A stretch of DNA of 64,000 nt from Streptomyces sp. NBC_00620 (GCF_026341825.1 NZ_JAPENY010000001.1:868001-932000), one strand, 5' to 3'; counted from the stretch's first letter, positions 18,415 through 28,494 are shown. Notes: generated by a model not told the origin, from the letters alone. A program made the numbers and translations.

Positions 18415-18770
18415 CTGCTGTCGCGGCGGAGAAAAACGCCGTCCCGGCTGGGCCATGCTCGACACCGCCGTCCGCCCGCCGTCGCGGCAGAGAAAACCTG
18501 CCGACCCGGCTGAGCCGCGCCCGGCACCGCCGTACGGCCTCCCGCCGTCGCGGCGGAGAAGAACTGCCGTCCCGGCTGGGCCACGCCCGGCACCGCCGAA
18601 CACCGCCATCCGGCCTCCCGCCGTCGCGGCGGAGAAAAACCCGCCGCCCCGGCCGAGCCGCGTCCAGCACCGCCATATCGCCAGATATCGCCGCACCGCC
18701 GGACACCACCGCACCGCCAGACACCACCGTCCGGCTACCTCCGCCCCGGCGGACGCGGCGGAAAGAACCG
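18415..18770. repeat. Imperfect repeat array with hairpin cores, guaB-sigD intergenic region
   Basis: The 606-bp gap 18193-18798 holds no convincing gene. The core GTCGCGGCGGAGAA recurs at 18420, 18481, 18547 and 18623, spaced 61, 66 and 76 bp, with a degenerate fifth near 18750. Copies 3 and 4 have a perfect 6-bp stem CCGCCG-TCG-CGGCGG followed by AGAAAA or AGAAGA. Between the cores, CCGTCCCGGCTGGGCCA and CGGCACCGCC also repeat. Long open frames in several phases come from the GC-rich repeats and do not support coding. Confidence 0.85.
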
Positions 18771-18798
18771 GAAAACCCGGCCCCCGAACAACCCCCGC

Positions 18799-19374
18799 CT
18801 ACTGCTCCGCCAACGCCCGCAGCCGGCTCAGCGCCCTGTGCTGAGCCACCCGTACCGCCCCTGGTGACATTCCCAACATCTGCCCCGTCTCCTCGGCCGT
18901 GAGGCCCACCGCGATCCTCAGCAGGAGCAGCTCGCGTTGGTTGTCGGGGAGGTTGGCCAGGAGTTTCTTGGCCCATTCGGCGTCGCTGCTGAGCAGGGCG
19001 CGCTCTTCTGGGCCGAGGGAGTCGTCGGGGCGCTCGGGCATCTCGTCCGAGGGGACCGCGGTGGAACCGGGATGGCGCATCGCGGCTCGCTGCAGGTCAG
19101 CGACCTTGTGGCCGGCGATAGCGAAGACGAACGCCTCGAAGGGGCGTCCGGTGTCCTTGTAGCGCGGCAGCGCCAGGAGCACCGCGACGCAGACCTCCTG
19201 CGCCAGGTCCTCCACGAAGTGCCGCGCGTCGCCCGGAAGCCGGGACAGACGGGTGCGGCAGTAGCGCAGCGCGAGGGGGTGAACATGAGCGAGCAGGTCG
19301 TGCGTGGCCTGCTCGTCGCCGTCGACAGCGCGATGGACGAGCGCACCGATCACCGTCGTCTCGTCGTCGCGCAT
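18799..19374 (-). CDS. sigD: ECF RNA polymerase sigma factor, SigD-like
   Basis: A 191-residue ECF sigma factor. Region 2 is at about 35-90 ([24 protein letters not shown]), and region 4 has [30 protein letters not shown]. It resembles mycobacterial SigD, which sits beside whiB3 and guaB2 in the same order. The ATG at 19374 was chosen because the 90 bp upstream, although open to an ATG at 19464, has poor GC3 and no well-spaced Shine-Dalgarno sequence. No anti-sigma gene adjoins it. Its regulon cannot be read from the sequence. Confidence 0.9.
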   Translation of the reverse strand: MRDDETTVIGALVHRAVDGDEQATHDLLAHVHPLALRYCRTRLSRLPGDARHFVEDLAQEVCVAVLLALPRYKDTGRPFEAFVFAIAGHKVADLQRAAMRHPGSTAVPSDEMPERPDDSLGPEERALLSSDAEWAKKLLANLPDNQRELLLLRIAVGLTAEETGQMLGMSPGAVRVAQHRALSRLRALAEQ

Positions 19375-19588
19375 CGGTCCATGGTGCCTCGGCGTCGTCC
19401 GATCCGTGGCACCGCGTCCATAGTTGTGCACCGAAGCGTTATGAGCAGGTGCGCCGGAACTCATCTCCTGCGCCCTCCCCTTCCGCTCGACCGAATCGTC
19501 CCCTAGGAACTCCACACCTCAAGGATGCGGCATCCGCCGGGAAACGGGGATCGGGCATCGAAGAGGCGCTCTCCGAGGGCCCGGCCCC

Positions 19589-19606
19589 GCCCGCCGCACG
19601 GCGGGC
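19589..19606. terminator. Short perfect hairpin after bldM
   Basis: GCCCGCCG and CGGCGGGC pair perfectly around a CA loop, 37 bp beyond the bldM stop codon. This is a possible terminator; there is no U-tract, as is common in streptomycetes. Confidence 0.5.
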
Positions 19607-19642
19607 AGGGACTACTGCCGTTGTACCCCCACGGCGGCTCAC

Positions 19643-20254
19643 TTAGCGAACCAGGCCCCACCGGAAGCCGAGCGCCACAGCGTGCGCGCGGTCCGAGGCG
19701 CCGAGCTTCTTGAAGAGCCGCCGGGCGTGCGTCTTGACGGTGTCCTCGGAGAGGAACAGCTCACGGCCGATCTCCGCGTTGGAGCGGCCGTGGCTCATGC
19801 CCTCCAGGACCTGGATCTCCCGCGCGGTGAGCGTGGGCGCGGCGCCCATCTCGGCCGACCGCAGTCTGCGCGGGGCGAGCCGCCAGGTGGGGTCGGCCAG
19901 CGCCTGGGTCACCGTCGCGCGCAGTTCGGCACGCGAGGCGTCCTTGTGCAGATAGCCGCGGGCACCGGCGGCGACGGCGAGCGCCACGCCGTCCAGGTCC
20001 TCGGCGACGGTGAGCATGATGATGCGCGCACCGGGGTCGGCGGACAACAGCCGCCGAACAGTCTCGACGCCGCCCAGACCGGGCATGCGTACGTCCATCA
20101 GAATCAGGTCCGAACGGTCGGCACCCCAGCGGCGGAGTACTTCCTCGCCGTTGGCCGCCGTCGTCACACGCTCGACGCCGGGCACTGTCGCCACCGCACG
20201 ACGGAGCGCCTCTCGGGCAAGCGGGGAGTCGTCGCAGACGAGGACGGATGTCAT
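19643..20254 (-). CDS. bldM: BldM, atypical response regulator of development
   Basis: A 203-residue protein, the length recalled for BldM of S. coelicolor. The N-terminal receiver domain has D8, D9 and D54, and a C-terminal LuxR-type HTH starts at about 140 (LTAREIQVLEGMSHGRS, LFLSEDTVKTHARRLF). BldM is known to act without canonical phosphorylation, as homodimer or as heterodimer with WhiI, switching on aerial hyphae and sporulation genes. GGAGGA lies 5 nt upstream of the ATG; a longer open frame to 20401 is not needed. It is divergent from whiD and preceded by a sigma-BldN-like promoter. Confidence 0.95.
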   Translation of the reverse strand: MTSVLVCDDSPLAREALRRAVATVPGVERVTTAANGEEVLRRWGADRSDLILMDVRMPGLGGVETVRRLLSADPGARIIMLTVAEDLDGVALAVAAGARGYLHKDASRAELRATVTQALADPTWRLAPRRLRSAEMGAAPTLTAREIQVLEGMSHGRSNAEIGRELFLSEDTVKTHARRLFKKLGASDRAHAVALGFRWGLVR

Positions 20255-20387
20255 GGCCGTCCTCCGCAGCTGATGCGCGTCACCTTGAGCCTCCAGGCTG
20301 GTACGAATCGTCATCTGTGCGGTCGACACTCGCCGACGGAAACTGCCGTCTGCCCGAGCGCTTGTTCCTTCAACCGCCTCGGCACTT

Positions 20388-20415
20388 CCAACGATGGTCA
20401 CTCGAAAGAGTTACG
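20388..20415 (-). promoter_or_regulatory. Sigma-BldN-type promoter for bldM
   Basis: On the minus strand, -35 CGTAAC (20410-20415) and -10 CGTTGG (20388-20393) are 16 bp apart, matching the recalled bldM P1 pattern (CGTAAC, 16 bp, CGTTGA). Transcription would begin near 20381, about 125 nt before the ATG. The rest of the 390-bp bldM-whiD gap (20255-20644) presumably also holds the whiD promoter, which I could not place. Confidence 0.65.
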
Positions 20416-20644
20416 GGGCAGCCGGTCGTCTTCGGCACTGTACGTGAGGGTGCGGACACGGTGCAGACATGCGGGGCGGACCCACAACCTTTCATCACAA
20501 CCCATGCCCCATTTAGCCCGATTTCTTCCCTTTTGCTGGTGTCTGTGGCTAGATTCGCAATGAGTCATATTTTCATCTCCTTAGATCGTAGATGTACGGT
20601 CGGTGGGCACATAGCAGCCCAGAACGGCAACAAGGGGACACGCA

Positions 20645-20974
20645 ATGGCAGATTTCTCCCGCCTTCCCGGTCCGAACGCGGACCTCTGGGACTGGCAGCT
20701 CCTCGCGGCTTGCCGCGGGGTCGACAGCTCGCTCTTCTTCCACCCGGAGGGCGAGCGAGGTGCGGCACGGAGCGCTCGCGAGAACTCGGCCAAAGAGGTC
20801 TGCATGCGATGCCCGGTACGCGCGGAGTGCGCGGCACACGCGCTGGCGGTGCGCGAGCCGTACGGCGTGTGGGGCGGGTTGACCGAGGACGAGCGAGAAG
20901 AGCTCATGGGACGGGCACGCAACCGGCTGGTCTCGGCGTCGGCCACTGGAAGCAGTCCCGCTTCGAACAACTGA
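20645..20974 (+). CDS. whiD: WhiD, WhiB-family iron-sulfur developmental regulator
   Basis: A 109-residue WhiB-like protein. Four cysteines for a [4Fe-4S] cluster (C23, C53, C56, C62) include the CxxC pair MRCPVRAEC, followed by the GVWGGLTEDER turn and a basic C-terminal helix. Its position beside bldM identifies it as WhiD, needed late in sporulation; mycobacterial WhiB3 is the counterpart. AAGGGGA lies 6 nt upstream of the ATG. WhiB-like proteins act with the main sigma factor at promoters and respond to redox or nitric oxide through the cluster. Confidence 0.93.
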   Translation: MADFSRLPGPNADLWDWQLLAACRGVDSSLFFHPEGERGAARSARENSAKEVCMRCPVRAECAAHALAVREPYGVWGGLTEDEREELMGRARNRLVSASATGSSPASNN

Positions 20975-21066
20975 AGGAACGTTTCTGCTGACCGGGCACG
21001 CGCACGCGTGCCCCTACTTTTCTGATGCCGCGCCCGGTATGTGCCCGCGTCCTACCGGCGCCGGGA

Positions 21067-21963
21067 CTACCGCTGCGCGGCCCGCGCCAGCCGGTCGAGC
21101 GTCGCCGCCACCGCGGGCACCTGGGCGAGATCGGGCAGTGTGAGCGCGACGATCTCCCGCCGCACCGGGGGCTCCACCCGCACCGTGCGTGCCCCCTTCG
21201 GCCGTACGGACTCGATCGCGAGTTCCGGAAGGACCGCAACCCCCAGACCGGCGCCCACCAGGCCGACCACGGCCGGGTAGTCGTCGGTGGCGAAGTCGAT
21301 ACGGGGCTCGAAGCCCGCGCCGCGGCAGACCTCGACCAGTTGTCGGCGGCAGCGCGGGCAGCCCGCGATCCATGGGTCTCCGGCGAGTTCGCCGATCGCG
21401 ACCGACTCGGCCCCGGCGAGGCGGTGGCTCTCGGGGACGAGCCCGACGAGCCGGTCCAGGAGCAGGGGGCGTACGACCAGGTCGTCCCACTCCTCGACGC
21501 CCGCCGCCCCCTCGTACCGGAACGCGAGCGCGATGTCGCAGTCGCCCTCGCGGAGCATCTCCACTGAGCGCGGCGGCTCGGCCTCCTCGAGGGAGACCCG
21601 GGTGCCGGGGTGCGCTGCGCGCAGGGCGGCGAGGGCCGTGGGGACGAGCGTGGAACTGCCGCTGGGGAAGGAGACGAGCCGTACGCGGCCGGCGCGCAGG
21701 CCCGCGATGGCGGCGACCTCCTCCTCGGCGGCCGTCAGTCCCGCGATGATGCCGGCCGCGTGCCGGACCAGCGCGTCGCCCGCCTGCGTCAGGCGCATCT
21801 CGCGTCCTGTGCGGACCAGCAGCGGCGTGCCGACGGACGCTTCGAGCGCCTTCATCTGCTGGCTGACGGCGGGCTGGGTGCAGCCCAGTTCGCGCCCGGC
21901 CGCCGAGAAGGAGCCGGAGGCGGCGACGGCACGCAGTACGCGGAGATGGCGGGCCTCGATCAT
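21067..21963 (-). CDS. LysR-family transcriptional regulator
   Basis: 298 residues. An N-terminal winged HTH (FSAAGRELGCTQPAVSQQMKALE in two parts, about residues 18-45) and a LysR substrate-binding domain (about 90-290) with SLEEAEPPRSVEML and TDDYPAVVGLVGAGLGVAVLP in pieces. ATG at 21963; GGAAA lies immediately before it, so the ribosome site is weak. It is divergent from the MOSC gene with 80 bp between starts, the usual layout for a LysR protein controlling its neighbour. Effector unknown. Confidence 0.9.
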   Translation of the reverse strand: MIEARHLRVLRAVAASGSFSAAGRELGCTQPAVSQQMKALEASVGTPLLVRTGREMRLTQAGDALVRHAAGIIAGLTAAEEEVAAIAGLRAGRVRLVSFPSGSSTLVPTALAALRAAHPGTRVSLEEAEPPRSVEMLREGDCDIALAFRYEGAAGVEEWDDLVVRPLLLDRLVGLVPESHRLAGAESVAIGELAGDPWIAGCPRCRRQLVEVCRGAGFEPRIDFATDDYPAVVGLVGAGLGVAVLPELAIESVRPKGARTVRVEPPVRREIVALTLPDLAQVPAVAATLDRLARAAQR

Positions 21964-22043
21964 TTTCCGAGCATAAGGGTGCCTTGGGTACGGAAGCGAA
22001 TATTGCGTCGACGCTTTGGCTCCCATCGCCTAGCGTTCTCGTC

Positions 22044-22712
22044 ATGAAGCTTCTCTCGCTGAATCTGGGCCGGGCGCGGGCCGTCGACTACACGGACCAG
22101 CCGGACGGGGTCACCGGCATCGACAAACAGCCGGTGCCGGGGCCGGTGCGGGTCGCGGCGCCCGGGCCCAAGGGGACCGGCGGGAGCGGCCTCGCCGGGG
22201 ACGACGTGTGCCACAAGCGGCACCACGGCGGGGAACACCAGGCCGTGTACGCGGTCGCGCGCGAGGATCTCGACGACTGGGAACGCGAGCTGGGCCGGAC
22301 GCTGCCCGCCGGCTCCTTCGGCGAGAACCTCACGACACTGGGGGTCGACGTGTCCGGGGCGCTGATCGGCGAGCGCTGGCGGATCGGGCCCGAGGTGGTC
22401 CTCGAGGTCACCTGCGGGCGCATCCCCTGCCGGACCTTCCAGGAACACGTCGGTGAGAAGGGCTGGGTGAAGCGCTTCACCCAGAAGGGGGCGCCCGGCG
22501 CGTATCTGCGTGTCGTCGAGCCCGGCGAGATCCGCTCCGGCGACCCGATCGAGATCGTGCACAGGCCGGACCACGACGTCACGGTCGCCCTCCAGTTCCG
22601 TGCGATCACGACCGAACGGGGGCTGCTGCCAAGGCTGTTGGACGCGGGCGAGGCGCTGCATCCGGAATCCCGGGCGATCGCCGAGAAATACGTGGCGACG
22701 CCCGGCGCTTAG
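22044..22712 (+). CDS. MOSC domain protein
   Basis: 222 residues. A MOSC (molybdenum cofactor sulfurase C-terminal) domain of YiiM type, with GSFGENLTTLG and CGRIPCRTFQEH, the latter carrying the conserved cysteine. Relatives bind molybdenum cofactor and support N-hydroxylated compound reduction or sulfur transfer. The ATG at 22044 gives MKLLSLNLGRARAV, a typical start. It is divergently arranged with the LysR gene, which probably regulates it (inference). Confidence 0.88.
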   Translation: MKLLSLNLGRARAVDYTDQPDGVTGIDKQPVPGPVRVAAPGPKGTGGSGLAGDDVCHKRHHGGEHQAVYAVAREDLDDWERELGRTLPAGSFGENLTTLGVDVSGALIGERWRIGPEVVLEVTCGRIPCRTFQEHVGEKGWVKRFTQKGAPGAYLRVVEPGEIRSGDPIEIVHRPDHDVTVALQFRAITTERGLLPRLLDAGEALHPESRAIAEKYVATPGA

Positions 22713-22819
22713 CAGGGGTTACGCAGGCAGTCGCGCGCCCCGCGCAGAAGTGATGTGGGGCGCGCAGACGTTGGGGGCGCGGGGCGCCGGACCACAGGTC
22801 AGGTCACTAACCTTGGGCC

Positions 22820-23593
22820 ATGACAACGGCTCTGATTACGGGATCGACCGCGGGGATCGGCGCCGCCTTCGCGCGGCGTCTGGCGGCTGACGGGCACAAC
22901 CTCGTGCTGGTGGCGCGTGACACCAAGCGGCTGGGCGAGCAGGCGACCGAGCTGCACGACCGGCACGGGATCGAGGCGGAGGTGCTGACGGCGGATCTGG
23001 CCACGGACGACGGCATCGAAGCGGTGGCCGAGCGCTTGAGCGACCGCAAGAACCCGGTCGATCTGCTGGTCAACAACGCCGGTTTCGGCAACAAGGGCCG
23101 GTATCTCGACGTGTCGATCGCCGACGAGCTGAAGATGCTCAAGGTGCACTGCGAGGCGGTCCTCCGGCTGACCTCCGCGGCGACCGAGGGCATGCGCGAG
23201 CGCGGCCGTGGCGGGGTCGTCAACGTCGCGTCGGTGGCCGCGTTCCTGCCGCGGGGGACGTACGGGGCGTCCAAGGCGTGGGTCGTGCAGTTCTCGCAGG
23301 GGGCGGCGAAGGACCTGGCAGGCAGCGGCGTACGGCTGATGGCGCTGTGCCCCGGTTTCGTGCGCACCGAGTTCCACCAGCGCGCCGGGATGGGCACCGA
23401 CAACATCCCCAACTGGATGTGGCTGGACGCCGACAAGCTGGTCGCCGCCGCGCTCACGGACCTGTCCCGCGGCAAGACCCTGTCGATTCCCGACCCGCGC
23501 TACAAGGTGCTGATGGGCATGGCGAAGGTGGCGCCGCGGTCGTTGCTGGGCGGTATCTCCTCCAGGACCGGGCGGAAGTACGGGCCCCAGTAG
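22820..23593 (+). CDS. Short-chain dehydrogenase/reductase
   Basis: 257 residues, classical SDR. Cofactor motif TGSTAGIG, NNAG motif, catalytic serine in NVASVA and YGASK active-site Tyr/Lys. NAD(P)-dependent oxidoreductase; substrate not predictable. C-terminal WMWLDADKLV region fits the DltE/YqjQ-like SDR group. The ATG follows CTTGGGCC, a weak ribosome site. Confidence 0.9.
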   Translation: MTTALITGSTAGIGAAFARRLAADGHNLVLVARDTKRLGEQATELHDRHGIEAEVLTADLATDDGIEAVAERLSDRKNPVDLLVNNAGFGNKGRYLDVSIADELKMLKVHCEAVLRLTSAATEGMRERGRGGVVNVASVAAFLPRGTYGASKAWVVQFSQGAAKDLAGSGVRLMALCPGFVRTEFHQRAGMGTDNIPNWMWLDADKLVAAALTDLSRGKTLSIPDPRYKVLMGMAKVAPRSLLGGISSRTGRKYGPQ

Positions 23594-23670
23594 GCCAGAG
23601 GGGTGGCGCCGCCGTCCCAGTGGGACGATGGAGGTATCGACCGGACCCAGGGGGGCCGGAAGGCGGCGTC

Positions 23671-24378
23671 ATGACATTTGTGCAGCTCATCGACTGCAAG
23701 ACGGGTCGATTCGACGAGATGGACCGGCTCATGGACACATGGGTCGAGCAGACCAAGGGCAAGCGGACCGCGACGCACAGCGTCATCGGCAAGGACCGGT
23801 CCGACGCCAGGCACTTCATCGAGATCGTGGAGTTCTCGTCGTACGAGGAAGCGATGGCGAACTCGAATCTTCCCGAGACGGACAAGATCTTCCGGGAGAT
23901 GGTGGCGCTCTGCGACGAGATGCCGACGTTCACGGATCTGGATGTGGTGCGGGACGAGTGGCTCTACAAGACCAACGTCCGCAATTTCTACGGGCTGGTC
24001 GCCGGCAAGGGCGAGTTGCCTTCGTGGGACGAGGTCGTCGCGGAGAACTACCACGACCACGATCCGTCCAACGAGCAGGACGTGATCGGCCTGGACGCCA
24101 TGCGCCGCGAGGTGGACATGTGGCGGACCGGGTTCGACTTCACGTTCACCATCGAGGACCAGCTCGCCGACGGCGACCGGGTCTGTACGCGCTGGACCTG
24201 GAACGGCACCCACAAGGGCGACTTCATGGGGATCCCGGCCAGCGGCAGGCAGGTCGCCATGACCGGCACGACCATCCACCGGTGCACCGACGACGGCAAG
24301 CTCGCCGAGGGCTGGTGGCAGTACGACAGGCTGGGGCTGATGGCGCAGCTCGGGGCGCTGGATTCGCTGGAGCAGTGA
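23671..24378 (+). CDS. Two-domain protein with C-terminal SnoaL-like (ester cyclase) domain
   Basis: 235 residues. The N-terminal half (about 1-95) resembles a dimeric alpha-beta barrel (MTFVQLIDCKTG, FIEIVEFSSYEEA); the C-terminal half (about 105-235) is SnoaL-like, with the YHDHDP and GDRVCTRWTWNGTHKGDFMG motifs in part. Relatives include polyketide cyclases and uncharacterised stress proteins; no enzymatic claim is possible. GGAAGG lies 7 nt upstream of the ATG. The stop codon falls inside a 28-bp tandem duplication. Confidence 0.8.
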   Translation: MTFVQLIDCKTGRFDEMDRLMDTWVEQTKGKRTATHSVIGKDRSDARHFIEIVEFSSYEEAMANSNLPETDKIFREMVALCDEMPTFTDLDVVRDEWLYKTNVRNFYGLVAGKGELPSWDEVVAENYHDHDPSNEQDVIGLDAMRREVDMWRTGFDFTFTIEDQLADGDRVCTRWTWNGTHKGDFMGIPASGRQVAMTGTTIHRCTDDGKLAEGWWQYDRLGLMAQLGALDSLEQ

Positions 24379-24418
24379 CCCGTAGCCCGTGTCGCTGGAG
24401 CAGTGACCCGTAGCCCGT
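24364..24418. repeat. Perfect 28-bp tandem duplication across a stop codon
   Basis: A 27-nt sequence beginning TCGCTGGAGCAGTGACC occurs at 24364-24390 and again at 24392-24418. The first copy contains the TGA of the SnoaL-like gene. AGCCCGT units repeat behind it. Confidence 0.92.
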
Positions 24419-24440
24419 AGCCCGTAGTGGATAAACGGGA

Positions 24441-24473
24441 GAAGCCCCCGTTCCCTGTGGGAACGGGGGCTTC
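24441..24473. terminator. Perfect 15-bp hairpin, bidirectional terminator
   Basis: GAAGCCCCCGTTCCC (24441-24455) pairs perfectly with 24459-24473 around TGT, between the convergent SnoaL-like gene and groEL1. Confidence 0.93.
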
Positions 24474-24489
24474 CTCGGAAGCTGGTGCC

Positions 24490-26127
<1,638 letters not shown>

Positions 26128-26251
26128 TCAGCCCTCTCGAAACTCTGGAAAATCTGGGGAGAACGAACGGCGCCCCCGACGCCCGGCTACTTGAGGTCGC
26201 GGGGGGCCAGGGGCGCAGTTCACTACAAAACCGGTTGGGTACCGGGGTGAA

Positions 26252-26560
26252 TTACTTCTCGATGATCGCGAGAACGTCGCGAGCCGAGAGGACGAGGTAC
26301 TCCTCGCCGTTGTACTTCACCTCGGTGCCGCCGTACTTGCTGTACAGCACGATGTCGCCGACAGCGACGTCGAGCGGAAGACGGTTACCGTCCTCGAAAC
26401 GGCCCGGGCCCACGGCAAGGACGACGCCCTCCTGGGGCTTCTCCTTCGCGGTGTCCGGGATGACCAGGCCAGAGGCCGTGGTCTGCTCGGCTTCGAGCGG
26501 CTGGACCACAATGCGGTCCTCGAGCGGCTTGATGGCAACCTTGGAGCTGGTGGTCGTCAC
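26252..26560 (-). CDS. groES: 10-kDa co-chaperonin GroES
   Basis: 102 residues. The mobile loop region ([19 protein letters not shown] in part) and the [23 protein letters not shown] barrel segments are complete. It caps the GroEL ring. GTG start with GGGGGAGG 7 nt upstream. First gene of the groESL1 operon under HrcA control. Confidence 0.97.
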   Translation of the reverse strand: MTTTSSKVAIKPLEDRIVVQPLEAEQTTASGLVIPDTAKEKPQEGVVLAVGPGRFEDGNRLPLDVAVGDIVLYSKYGGTEVKYNGEEYLVLSARDVLAIIEK

Positions 26561-26657
26561 GATCCGACCTCCCCCTTCGGAGATCTCACGGGGTTAACTG
26601 TCTGAGGTGGCGACCAGGTGGACCCGTCGTCGCGGGAGCCGGATCTACCTGTCGTCA

Positions 26658-26684
26658 TTGGCACTCTCCAGTGGGGAGTGCCAG
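26658..26684. promoter_or_regulatory. CIRCE operator 1 (HrcA)
   Basis: TTGGCACTC, 9 bp, GAGTGCCAG. It matches the CIRCE consensus half-sites (TTAGCACTC/GAGTGCTAA) with the standard spacer, just downstream of the -10 box. Confidence 0.93.
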
Positions 26685-26689
26685 ACCCG

Positions 26690-26719
26690 AGACTATGACC
26701 GCGATTAGCACTCGGTCAA
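26690..26719 (-). promoter_or_regulatory. Vegetative promoter of groESL1
   Basis: On the minus strand, -35 TTGACC (26714-26719) and -10 TAGTCT (26690-26695) with an 18-bp spacer. The -35 lies within the spacer of CIRCE 2, so bound HrcA would block polymerase. Confidence 0.8.
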
Positions 26720-26731
26720 GCGGAGTGCCAA
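26705..26731. promoter_or_regulatory. CIRCE operator 2 (HrcA)
   Basis: TTAGCACTC, 9 bp, GAGTGCCAA; the left half-site is a perfect match. It overlaps the -35 box of the groES promoter. Confidence 0.95.
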
Positions 26732-26785
26732 CGCGGCGCTCACGAGCCCATCGGATCCCGAGCGGAATCACAGCCCCCGGACACG

Positions 26786-27562
26786 TCACAGGTAGTCCTC
26801 GAGCCGCGCCGGCGTGAACCCTTCCGCCTGGACTTGGCGCAGCAGCTCGACCGTCGCCTCCGTGAGGTTCGGGTGCTCGGAGCCGGACAGGATGTCGCCC
26901 GGCCGCAGGGGGCCCGCGTCGGCGTCCCGCCCCCGCACGACGGCGGCGATCCCGCAGTCGGCGGCGGCCCGCAGCGTGGTGGTGTCGTACGTGCCGTACG
27001 GGGGCCGCAGGAAGCGGGGGCGGATGCCGAAGCGCTCCTTGAGCTTGTTCTGCTGGCCGCAGATCTCGGCGCGCTGGCCGGCGTACGGCAGGCCCCGCAG
27101 GGAGGGGTGGTCGAGGGTGTGGTTCTGCACGGTCGCGCCGACCGCCCGCAGCCGCGCGAAGTGTCCGTACCCCGGCCCGACCACGCTGTCCGTGACGAAC
27201 ATGCTGACCGGCAGCCGCAGTTCACGGACCAGGTCGACGAACCGCGGATCCCGTTCGGCACCGTCGTCGTACGTCAGGAAGACCACCTTGTCGCGGGTGG
27301 GCACGCGGTCCACGACCGGCGCGAGGCCCGGGCCCGCGGTGCGCGCGGTGACCCGGGCGGACGGTTTCGGCGCGGGGACGAGCGGCGCGGAAAGGCCCCA
27401 GCGGCGGTACGTCGCCAGGGTCGGCCCGTGCGAGCGCGCTTTGCTCACCTCGTGCGCCGCCTTCTTGCCCAGCCGTTCGATCGGGTCGACGGACTGGGCA
27501 CAGCCCGTAAGGAGTACGGCGGCGAGCGCCCCGGAAAGGAGCGCGTACGGCCGCGACCTCAC
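26786..27562 (-). CDS. Polysaccharide deacetylase lipoprotein
   Basis: 258 residues. The signal with lipobox LLTGC (Cys about 20) predicts a membrane-anchored protein facing outwards. NodB homology domain: TYDDGAERD (metal and base aspartates), NHTLDH metal histidines and RPPYGTYD. Family members remove acetyl groups from GlcNAc or MurNAc polymers or xylan. The GTG start overlaps the stop codon of the upstream paralogue by 4 nt, indicating translational coupling. Both proteins end in ARLEDYL. Confidence 0.88.
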   Translation of the reverse strand: MRSRPYALLSGALAAVLLTGCAQSVDPIERLGKKAAHEVSKARSHGPTLATYRRWGLSAPLVPAPKPSARVTARTAGPGLAPVVDRVPTRDKVVFLTYDDGAERDPRFVDLVRELRLPVSMFVTDSVVGPGYGHFARLRAVGATVQNHTLDHPSLRGLPYAGQRAEICGQQNKLKERFGIRPRFLRPPYGTYDTTTLRAAADCGIAAVVRGRDADAGPLRPGDILSGSEHPNLTEATVELLRQVQAEGFTPARLEDYL

Positions 27563-28494
27563 AGGTAGTCCTCCAAGCGCGCCACCGCGTACCCCTTGTC
27601 GGTCACCATCTTCATGAAGCGGCGGACCATGTCGGGCATCGTGCCCTTCCAGTCCTCCTTGCCGCGGAAGTGGCTGAGGACGATGTCGCCGGGGTTCAGA
27701 TCGCGGTCCCACTCGCGGTACTCCCAGTGGTCGACGAAGATCTCCTCGTTCCACAGCGGGGCCGCCTTGATGCCGCAGGCCTTGGCCGCGCGCAGGGTGT
27801 CCTCGTTGTAGTTGCCGAACGGCGGCCGGAAGAGCGTGGGGCGCTTGCCGAACTGCTTCTTCATCACGTCCTGCATGCCGCAGATCTCGCGCTTCTGGCG
27901 TTCGTAGGAAAGCCCGGGCAGGTAGGGGTGGTGGAGCGTGTGGTTGTTGAGTACGACGCCACGGTCGCGCATCTTGCGGAAGTACCCGTAGTCCTCCTTG
28001 ACCAGGTAGTCGCTGAGGAAGGCGGTGTACGGGATCTTCAGGTCGCTCATCATCCGCAGGAACGCGGGGTCCTTCTCGGCGCCGTCGTCGATGGTGAGGA
28101 AGACGACCTTGTCCTTGGTGGGGATGGTCGTGAAGACCGGCGGCAGATCCTCGCCGTCCTCGACCTCGAAGCCGTCGCGGAACTCGATGACCGGCTTCTT
28201 GGCGGGGGCCGGCGGCGCGGTAAGCGGTGTCTTGGCAAGGCCCCAGCGCTTGGCCGCGGCGGCCCGTGCGGCCTGCGCGCGGCGGAGCTTGGCGGCGTAG
28301 GAGTCGAGGGCACGGGCGGCGGGTGGCGCCTGCGGCGCTTGGGGTGCCTGGCGGCCGGGCGCCGGTTTCACGGGCTTGGAGCCGGCGCTCTCGGCGCAGC
28401 CGGACACGAGGGCGGCGAGGGTGAGCGCAGCGATGCCGCTCCGGACAACCGTCAACTTCATACCGTTTTTGTAATTTTGTCGTACTGATCGCAT
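27559..28494 (-). CDS. Polysaccharide deacetylase lipoprotein
   Basis: 311 residues, paralogue of the next gene downstream. Signal with lipobox LVSGC, Pro/Ala linker, then a NodB domain: TIDDGAEKD, NHTLHH, RPPFGNYN and the late LNPGDIVLSH motif. The ATG at 28494 was chosen over 28461 because GGAGGA lies 9 nt upstream, while nothing resembling a ribosome site precedes 28461. Divergent from the methyltransferase gene. Likely target is cell-wall or surface glycan. Confidence 0.88.
   Translation of the reverse strand: MRSVRQNYKNGMKLTVVRSGIAALTLAALVSGCAESAGSKPVKPAPGRQAPQAPQAPPAARALDSYAAKLRRAQAARAAAAKRWGLAKTPLTAPPAPAKKPVIEFRDGFEVEDGEDLPPVFTTIPTKDKVVFLTIDDGAEKDPAFLRMMSDLKIPYTAFLSDYLVKEDYGYFRKMRDRGVVLNNHTLHHPYLPGLSYERQKREICGMQDVMKKQFGKRPTLFRPPFGNYNEDTLRAAKACGIKAAPLWNEEIFVDHWEYREWDRDLNPGDIVLSHFRGKEDWKGTMPDMVRRFMKMVTDKGYAVARLEDYL

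Noticed and set aside
18420..18770. CRISPR-like array
   Set aside because: Repeat spacing is uneven (61, 66, 76 bp), the units diverge and the supposed spacers resemble each other.
18256..18976. Overlapping long open frames on both strands in the guaB-sigD gap
   Set aside because: They follow the GC-rich repeat array in several frames, lack ribosome sites and give Arg/Pro-rich low-complexity products.
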